The notes under the pieces are model-generated. The model was not told the DNA's origin, did not search any database, and worked only from the letters and a program-made list of their open reading frames with translations. Source: Burkholderiaceae bacterium (lineage in GTDB: Bacteria > Pseudomonadota > Gammaproteobacteria > Burkholderiales > Burkholderiaceae_C). Taken from it: DNA of 64,000 nucleotides. The stretch spans positions 62,001 to 126,000 of the forward strand of contig JACKLO010000017.1 in assembly GCA_024235915.1 (NCBI GenBank). The letters are read 5' to 3'. Made by a program: the position numbers and the translations under genes. Of the stretch, positions 59,015 to 64,000 are shown one piece after another; position 1 is the first letter of the stretch, and every line of letters begins with the position of its first letter.

Positions 59015-60360
59015 ACGGCGCGTCGCCGGCCGCCCCACCGCGCCGCATCCGCTTCGGCCTGCGCACGCGCCTGTGGCTGCTGGCCACGGCGGTGGCCACG
59101 CTGTCGGCATCACTGGCGCTGGCCGTGCAGTCGCTCTCGGGCGAGGCCTGGCTGGCACGTGCGGCGGGCATCGTCGGCGGTTCCGTCGTCGGGGCCTTGC
59201 TGCTGGACAGGCTGGCGGCACCGGCGCTGTCGCTGTTCCGCGCGCTGGCGGGGGTCGTCACCGCCTACCGCGATGGCGACTTCGCCTTCGACATCGCCTG
59301 GGAGCACGACGACGAATTGCGCGAACTGGTGGACGCGCACAACGCCCTGGGCCGCACCCTGCGCAGCCAGCGTCAGCACCTGGTGCAGCGGGAACTGCTG
59401 CTGGACACCATGGTGCAGAACACGCCGGTGGCCATGCTGCTGGCGGATGCCGGCGGCCGCGTGGCCTATGCCAACTTGGCGGCACGCCGGCTGCTGCACG
59501 GCGGCCGGCCTCTGGACGGTGTGCCGCTGGACCGCGTGCTGGCCGCCCAGCCGGCGCCGCTGGCCGAGGCCATGCGCAGCGGCCGTGACGGCCTGTGCAC
59601 CGTGCCGGGCGCCGACCCGTCCGCCGACGAGGACGAGAGCTACCACGTGCTGGCCAAGGACTTCCAGCTCGGCGGGCGGCCGCATCGGCTGCTGCTGGTG
59701 CGCCGCTTCACCGGTGAGCTGCGGCGGCAGGAGGTGCGCACCTGGAAGAAGGTGATCCGCGTCATCAGCCACGAGCTGAACAACTCGCTGGCGCCGATCG
59801 CGTCGATGGCCTATTCCGGCGGCGAGCTGCTGCGCCGCGGCCAGCCGGAACGTCTGCCCGAGGTGCTGGGCGCCATCGGCGAACGCGCCCGCCACCTGGA
59901 AGGCTTCATCCGCGGTTATGCCGACGTGGCCCGGCTGCCGGCGCCGCGACCGGAGCCCATCGCCTGGCCGGAATTCGTGCAGCGGCTGCAGGTGCAGGTG
60001 GACTTCCGCACCGCGGGTGAACTGCCCGCGACACCGCTGCATGCGGACCCGGCGCAGCTGGCGCAGGCGCTGCTGAACCTGCTGAAGAACGCGCACGAGT
60101 CCGGGTCCGACCCGGCGGCCATCTACCTGCGGGCCCAGGCCCTGCCGGGCGAATGGCGGATCGAGGTCACCGACCGTGGCGGCGGCATGAGCGAGGCGGT
60201 GCTGGCGCAGGCCCTGGTGCCGTTCTATTCCACCAAGCGCGGGGGCACGGGGCTGGGCCTGGCCCTGGTGCGCGAGATCGTCGAAGCCCACGGCGGGCGC
60301 ATTGCGCTGGCGCGGCGCGATGGCGGCGGCACCCAGGTGACCCTGGTGCTGCCGGGCTGA
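59011..60360 (+). CDS. Sensor histidine kinase (NtrY/AtoS-like)
   Basis: A 449-residue membrane kinase with two N-terminal helices (about 20-41 and 50-67), a HAMP-like linker (about 70-120), a PAS domain (about 128-235), a HisKA region with phospho-His254 (VISHELNNSLAP, the NtrB/NtrY subtype) and HATPase boxes (NLLKNAHES, DRGGGM, GTGLGLALV). ATG overlaps the regulator stop by four bases. There is little periplasmic loop, so it may sense membrane perturbation directly. It is the partner of the NtrC-type regulator. Confidence 0.94.
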   Translation: MNGASPAAPPRRIRFGLRTRLWLLATAVATLSASLALAVQSLSGEAWLARAAGIVGGSVVGALLLDRLAAPALSLFRALAGVVTAYRDGDFAFDIAWEHDDELRELVDAHNALGRTLRSQRQHLVQRELLLDTMVQNTPVAMLLADAGGRVAYANLAARRLLHGGRPLDGVPLDRVLAAQPAPLAEAMRSGRDGLCTVPGADPSADEDESYHVLAKDFQLGGRPHRLLLVRRFTGELRRQEVRTWKKVIRVISHELNNSLAPIASMAYSGGELLRRGQPERLPEVLGAIGERARHLEGFIRGYADVARLPAPRPEPIAWPEFVQRLQVQVDFRTAGELPATPLHADPAQLAQALLNLLKNAHESGSDPAAIYLRAQALPGEWRIEVTDRGGGMSEAVLAQALVPFYSTKRGGTGLGLALVREIVEAHGGRIALARRDGGGTQVTLVLPG

Positions 60361-60365
60361 GCGGG

Positions 60366-60941
60366 TCAGCCGGTCTTCTTGCGCCGCGCCGTGGCACGCG
60401 GCGGATCCGCCGGCGCGGCACCGGCGCCCCGCGCCGAGTCCAGCCACAGCAGCGCCTCGACCTGGGTGATGAACGGGCCCAGGTAGGCCGGCGCCAGTGT
60501 CTGCATCTGCTGCAGTGCGCGCACCAGCAGGTGTTCTGAATTCAGGGGGCCCGGGTTGTCCGGCTGGCGGGCCTGGGCGCGCGCGATCTGCCGCTGCACG
60601 CGCACGCGGGCCAGCGTGGGCCGCAGTCGCTGGGCGCTGCGCAGTTCGCCGGCGGGCGGCGTGCGCAATGGGGCCAGAACGTGCCAGGCGGCGGGTTTGG
60701 CTTCTTTGTCTGAGGACGTAACGGTCCGGTGCTGCGCCACCTGCGCCTGCAGGGCCGCGAGCGCGTCGGCCAGGCGCACGGCCAGCCATTGCTGCACGGC
60801 GGTGTCCTGCTGGCGGCCGCGGCGCACGGTGGCGTCCAGCCGGGCCAGCGTGACCGGGTCCACGTTCGCGGCGCCGTGGTCACGCAGCGCGGCCAGGGCC
60901 TGCGCTGCGGCGTCCAGGGGGCCTGGCTCGGCGCTGTTCAT
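60366..60941 (-). CDS. DUF2894 protein
   Basis: A 191-residue soluble protein of the betaproteobacterial DUF2894 family. It is rich in Arg, Ala and Gln with long predicted helices. The conserved C-terminal block is LNSEHLLVRALQQMQ followed by AYLGPFITQVEALLWL; the tail is basic (ATARRKKTG). No catalytic motif is seen. It is the last gene of the stator-like module, and its ATG overlaps the MotB/OmpA-like stop (ATGA). Function unknown. Convergent with the sensor kinase gene by 5 bp. Confidence 0.85.
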   Translation of the reverse strand: MNSAEPGPLDAAAQALAALRDHGAANVDPVTLARLDATVRRGRQQDTAVQQWLAVRLADALAALQAQVAQHRTVTSSDKEAKPAAWHVLAPLRTPPAGELRSAQRLRPTLARVRVQRQIARAQARQPDNPGPLNSEHLLVRALQQMQTLAPAYLGPFITQVEALLWLDSARGAGAAPADPPRATARRKKTG

Positions 60942-61627
60942 GGCTTGCCGTGGGTGGCCGATGAAGTGACCGGTGTCGCGGCCGTGGCCGCGGCATCGGC
61001 CTCGCGCCGCGCCCGCGGCACCGGGGCCAGCTCCACGCGCCGGTTGCGCGCGCGGCCGGCTTCGTCGGCATTCGACGCCACCGGCTGTTCCGGCCCGAAG
61101 GCGGCGGCGAACACGGCCTGCGGCGGCAGGCCTTCTTCGGCCAGGGCGCGCGTCACGGTCAGCGCACGCTGGGCGGAGAGTTCCAGGTTGTCGGCGAAGC
61201 GCCGGTTGCCGGGCAGCACCGGCTGGTCGTCGGTGAAGCCGCTGACCATCAGCAACTCGTCGCGGCCCTGCAGGTAGGTGGCCAGCGGCCCGGCCAGGCG
61301 CTGCAGCAGTGCGCGGCCTTCGGGCTGCAGGCGGTCGGAGTTCAGCGCGAACAGCACGCTGCCGCTGATGCCGATGCGGCCGTCGACCAGGGTCACGCGG
61401 CCTTCGGCCAGCGGTGCCGCCAGTGCCTGTTCCAGCGCCTGGCGGCGCTGCGCTTCCACTTCCAGGTCGCGCGCCAGTTCCAGCTGCACGCCGATCACGG
61501 CCACCAGCAGCAGCACGAAGGCGCCCACCAGGCCGGCCATGAGGTCGCCGAACACGCCCCACACCGGCGCCGTGCCGTCGGCCGGCGCGTCGTCGAACTC
61601 ATGGGCGTCGAGGCCGAGGTCCTGCAT
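60938..61627 (-). CDS. MotB/ZorB-like OmpA-domain protein
   Basis: A 229-residue inner-membrane protein with a single helix (about 22-46: VWGVFGDLMAGLVGAFVLLL) that carries the stator-type proton-path Asp28 in GDLMAG, as in MotB and ZorB. A short linker leads to an OmpA-type peptidoglycan-binding domain (about 85-205) with GFTDDQP and NRRVELAP. ATG 61627 is chosen because it sits right before the helix; an upstream GTG would read through a palindromic element. Its stop overlaps the DUF2894 start. It should be the non-rotating, wall-anchored half of a stator-like complex. Confidence 0.85.
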   Translation of the reverse strand: MQDLGLDAHEFDDAPADGTAPVWGVFGDLMAGLVGAFVLLLVAVIGVQLELARDLEVEAQRRQALEQALAAPLAEGRVTLVDGRIGISGSVLFALNSDRLQPEGRALLQRLAGPLATYLQGRDELLMVSGFTDDQPVLPGNRRFADNLELSAQRALTVTRALAEEGLPPQAVFAAAFGPEQPVASNADEAGRARNRRVELAPVPRARREADAAATAATPVTSSATHGKP

Positions 61628-61633
61628 TGGATC

Positions 61634-61794
61634 AGAGCTTGTGAAGTATTCCGGCGCGCCCGAGCGGGTGTCCGAAGCGGTGGCGATCGAGGCGCAAAGC
61701 ACAGCCATGGCTCGGGCCATGGCGAGCATTTGCAACGAAGAGCGGCGCCGTTTCGGGCGCACGAGCGGGTGTGGCGGAGTGCTTCACAAGCTCT
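61634..61794. repeat. 161-bp imperfect palindrome with perfect 13-bp ends (MITE-like)
   Basis: AGAGCTTGTGAAG (61634-61646) and CTTCACAAGCTCT (61782-61794) are perfect inverted ends. The two halves stay partly complementary throughout, and the centre is GCCATGGC-TCGG-GCCATGGC (61704-61723), so the whole element can fold into one long hairpin. It fills the gap between the two stator genes and abuts the TGA of the upstream gene. No open frame of its own. Confidence 0.75.
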
Positions 61795-64000
61795 CAGACC
61801 GTCTCGGGGGTGGCTTCGACCTCGGCGTCGGCCTTGCCCGGCCCGGCGATGCGCTGCAGCGCCGTCAGCAGCGGCGGCATGGCGTCCAGCAGCGGCTGCT
61901 GCGCGCCGAGGCTGAGGTCGATCACCTCTCGGGCCTGGGCCACGTAGTAGGCCAGCTGCTCGTCGTGCCGCACGGCGGCCTGGTCGAGCGCCGATTCCAC
62001 GCGCTGCAGCTGCGCGGCCAGCGTGCTGGCGGTGTCGGCGAACTGCGCCACGGCGCTGCCAAAGGCTTCGCCGAGGCTGGCCACCTCCACCGCACCGCCG
62101 GCGATGCGCGTGGCAGCGTCGCCCTGCTGGGCCAGCGCCGCCTGCCAGTGCTGCGCCACGGCCTCACCGCTGCGCTGCACCAGGCCGTCGGCAGCGTCCA
62201 CGAGGCCGGTGGAGGTGTCCACCAGGCGCTGCACGGCGGCCTGTTGGGCGTCCGCCGCCTGGCGGCTGTGGTCCACCAGCGCGAACAGCGCTTCGGTGAG
62301 GCGCACCCGCTCGTCCAGCAGTTCGGCGTCGCGGGTCTGCTGGGTGTCGAGCTGGGCACGCATCTCGGCGATGACGGCCGCCGCGGCGCGCGGCGCTTCG
62401 GCGGCGGTGGCGGTCAGGCGGGCGACCTCGGCGACGATCTCGCGCGCCTGGGTGGCGGCCTGCTGCTGCAGGGCTTCGGTGCGCTGGGCCAGGGCGTCGC
62501 TCCAGGCGGCCTGCTGGGCCCGGGAGGCCACGGCGGCCTCCGTGGCCTGCTGCTGGAAGGTCTGCGCCAGGGTCTGCAACGCGGCAGCCTGCTCGGCCTG
62601 GCGCTGTGTTTCGCGCGCGTCGGCCTGCGCCTGCAGCGTGGCGTGAGCCTCGGCCACACCGTCGGCCAGGGTGGCGGCCTGCTGCTGCAACGCGACGCCG
62701 ATGTGCTCCGCCGTGGTGTCGAAGCGCTGCACCAGGCCCGCCAGCTGGGCCTGCGTGCCCTCGCCCAGGGCCTGCACCTGGGCGCGGGTGCTCTCGCCCA
62801 GTGCGGCCAGGTGTGCCGTCGTGCTGTCCGCCAGCGCCTGCACCTGGGCACCGGTGCTGCTGCCCAGGGCCTGGAGCTGGGCCTGCGTGGTGTCGGCCAG
62901 CGCCTGCACCTGCGTCTGCGTGGTGTCCGTCAGGGCCTTCAGCTGCTGCTGTGTGCTGTGGGTCAGCGCCTGCAGCTGCGCTTCTGCGCTCTCGGCCAGC
63001 CGCGCCTGCACGGCGCTGCCTTCGCGGGCGATGCCGTTCACCGCCGCCGTGGCCGCCGCTTGCAGCGCCTGGCTGGCGGCCTGGGCGCCCTCGATCAGGC
63101 TGTCGCGCAGGGCCTGGGCCACGGTGGTGCCCAGGGTGGTGGCCACGCGGGTGGTCAGGGCCTCGAACTGGGCCTGCAGGTCGCGCTGGAACGCGGCCTG
63201 CTGCGCCTGCTCCTGCTGTTGGCGGGCCTGCTGCTGCTGGTCCAGGCGCGTGAGCAGCGTCTGCACCTGGTCCACCAGGCCGGGCAGGTGGGTGCCGAAC
63301 ACCGCCGCCTGGGCCTGCGAAGCCGCCTCCAGGCGGGTGGCCAGCTGGTCGGTCAGCTGGCGGGCCAGGTCTTCCACATGGCGGGCGCGCTGCGCGGCGG
63401 GCGTGGCCGCCTGCAGCAGGGCGGCGGCCTGACGGTCCAGCGCCTGCTGCACGCTGCTGCGCACGCGCCGCAGCAGGGCCGACATCAGGCCCAGCATGGC
63501 CGAGGCCGCCACACCGGCCACGGAGGTGCCGAAGGCCAGCCCCAGGCCCTTGACCGGGGCGGCCAGCGCGGCGCGCATGGCGGCCAGGTCGGTGGTGCGC
63601 TCCAGCGCGGCCACCGTGCCGTCCAGCGTCACCACCAGGCCCAGAAAGGTGCCCAGCATGCCCAGCAGCACCAGCAGGCCGACGAGGTACGGCGTCAGCG
63701 CCGGGCCGGGCAGCGGTGCGGCGGCGCCGGCGATGCGGCGGCGCACGGGCTGGCGCAGGGCGGCGGGCAGGCTGTCCAGCCAGTCTGGCAACGCGGTCTC
63801 GCGCGCCAGGCGCGCCACGGCCGCGTCCAGGGCCCGGGTGTCGCGGTGGAAGCGCCACAGTTCAGCCAGGCCGAGGGCATACACGGCACCGATGCCCAGC
63901 GTCATCGCCAGGGCCAGCGGGTGGTGGCCGACGCCGCCCACCAGCACCCAGACCAGGGCGATGGTGCCCAGGGCACCGGCCAGCACCGCACCGAGCGTGA
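61794..64000 (-). CDS. DUF802 protein: MotA/ExbB-like channel with long coiled-coil tail (5' end outside window)
   Basis: At least 735 residues; the frame is still open at the window edge, so the start is missing. The visible N-terminus has two helices, then two more (about 98-125 and 148-172 counted from 63986) with ExbB/MotA-like motifs LLGMLGTFLGLVVTLDGTV and GLGLAFGTSVAGVAASAM. A cytoplasmic tail of over 500 residues is almost all Ala/Gln/Leu/Thr coiled coil, including eight 11-residue repeats. This layout (short channel, very long helical tail) matches ZorA-like stators and the DUF802 family. The partner is the MotB/OmpA-like gene downstream. Confidence 0.82.
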   Translation of the reverse strand, partial: TLGAVLAGALGTIALVWVLVGGVGHHPLALAMTLGIGAVYALGLAELWRFHRDTRALDAAVARLARETALPDWLDSLPAALRQPVRRRIAGAAAPLPGPALTPYLVGLLVLLGMLGTFLGLVVTLDGTVAALERTTDLAAMRAALAAPVKGLGLAFGTSVAGVAASAMLGLMSALLRRVRSSVQQALDRQAAALLQAATPAAQRARHVEDLARQLTDQLATRLEAASQAQAAVFGTHLPGLVDQVQTLLTRLDQQQQARQQQEQAQQAAFQRDLQAQFEALTTRVATTLGTTVAQALRDSLIEGAQAASQALQAAATAAVNGIAREGSAVQARLAESAEAQLQALTHSTQQQLKALTDTTQTQVQALADTTQAQLQALGSSTGAQVQALADSTTAHLAALGESTRAQVQALGEGTQAQLAGLVQRFDTTAEHIGVALQQQAATLADGVAEAHATLQAQADARETQRQAEQAAALQTLAQTFQQQATEAAVASRAQQAAWSDALAQRTEALQQQAATQAREIVAEVARLTATAAEAPRAAAAVIAEMRAQLDTQQTRDAELLDERVRLTEALFALVDHSRQAADAQQAAVQRLVDTSTGLVDAADGLVQRSGEAVAQHWQAALAQQGDAATRIAGGAVEVASLGEAFGSAVAQFADTASTLAAQLQRVESALDQAAVRHDEQLAYYVAQAREVIDLSLGAQQPLLDAMPPLLTALQRIAGPGKADAEVEATPETV
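62715..62978 (-). repeat. Eight tandem 33-bp repeats within the DUF802 gene
   Basis: Eight consecutive 11-residue units, typified by QVQALADTTQA, QLQALGSSTGA and QVQALGEGTQA. Every unit has Leu at position 5 and nearly all begin with Gln. The 11-residue period indicates a right-handed or straight coiled coil rather than heptads. The last unit (QLAGLVQRFDT) is degenerate. Confidence 0.85.

Noticed and set aside
61628..61762. N-terminal extension of the MotB/OmpA-like protein from GTG 61762
   Set aside because: It would translate the palindromic element, and the resulting residues do not resemble MotB or ZorB N-termini.

Overview
The window comes from a high-GC betaproteobacterium of the order Burkholderiales, most likely near the Rubrivivax/Leptothrix/Ideonella/Aquincola group. 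The signs are PEP-CTERM-tagged exported proteins, a Bug/TctC-type solute receptor, a Liv-type ABC cluster with CoA ligases, an rplM-rpsI/DUF6776/bactofilin/erpA/anmK/tyrS backbone, and DUF families (DUF802, DUF2894, DUF1841, DUF3299) that I associate with this order. I see no phage, integrase, insertion sequence, tRNA, rRNA or CRISPR array. Most of the window looks like chromosomal backbone with a few accessory modules.

Layout. 1-5450: an exported protein cut by the window edge, with a good sigma-54 promoter; a quinone oxidoreductase-like dehydrogenase; an acyl-CoA synthetase; and a gamma-glutamyltransferase. 5488-17061: a signalling block with an eight-PAS hybrid kinase, a REC-EAL c-di-GMP phosphodiesterase, a degenerate-ATPase/REC/HPt phosphorelay protein, and a divergent membrane PAS kinase whose receiver has lost its phospho-acceptor Asp. 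17293-29986: housekeeping genes, namely htpG with a heat-shock promoter, srkA, rplM-rpsI, bactofilin, erpA, anmK, an M23 peptidase, tyrS, a CDF metal transporter and dtd. 30154-40741: a Bug receptor, then a seven-gene branched-chain/aromatic-acid-type ABC transporter operon flanked by two CoA ligases, with a divergent Crp/Fnr-type regulator and a perfect palindromic operator between them. 40843-50710: a lipase-like hydrolase, two PEP-CTERM proteins enclosing an RTX-tailed extracellular nuclease, and assorted small genes. 50718-60360: a patatin/POTRA/barrel (type Vd) protein divergent from a six-gene operon with a MacA-like adaptor, an ATPase, two FtsX-type permeases, an NtrC-type regulator and a sensor kinase. 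60366-64000: a stator-like module (MotA/ExbB-like DUF802 protein with a long coiled-coil tail, MotB/OmpA-like protein, DUF2894 protein).

Two modules stand out. The first is the efflux operon. It is headed by a near-consensus sigma-54 promoter and by four GGACA boxes spaced exactly 10 bp apart plus a perfect palindrome, and it encodes its own sigma-54 activator and kinase, so the regulatory circuit appears complete in about 8 kb. The second is the terminal stator module. It has the ZorA/ZorB layout (channel with long cytoplasmic coiled coil, plus peptidoglycan-binding partner with the proton-path Asp), but the Zorya effector genes are not visible. A 161-bp imperfect palindrome with perfect 13-bp ends lies inside that operon.

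Coordinates, start codons and motifs were read directly. Family names come from recognition of sequence patterns, not from searches.
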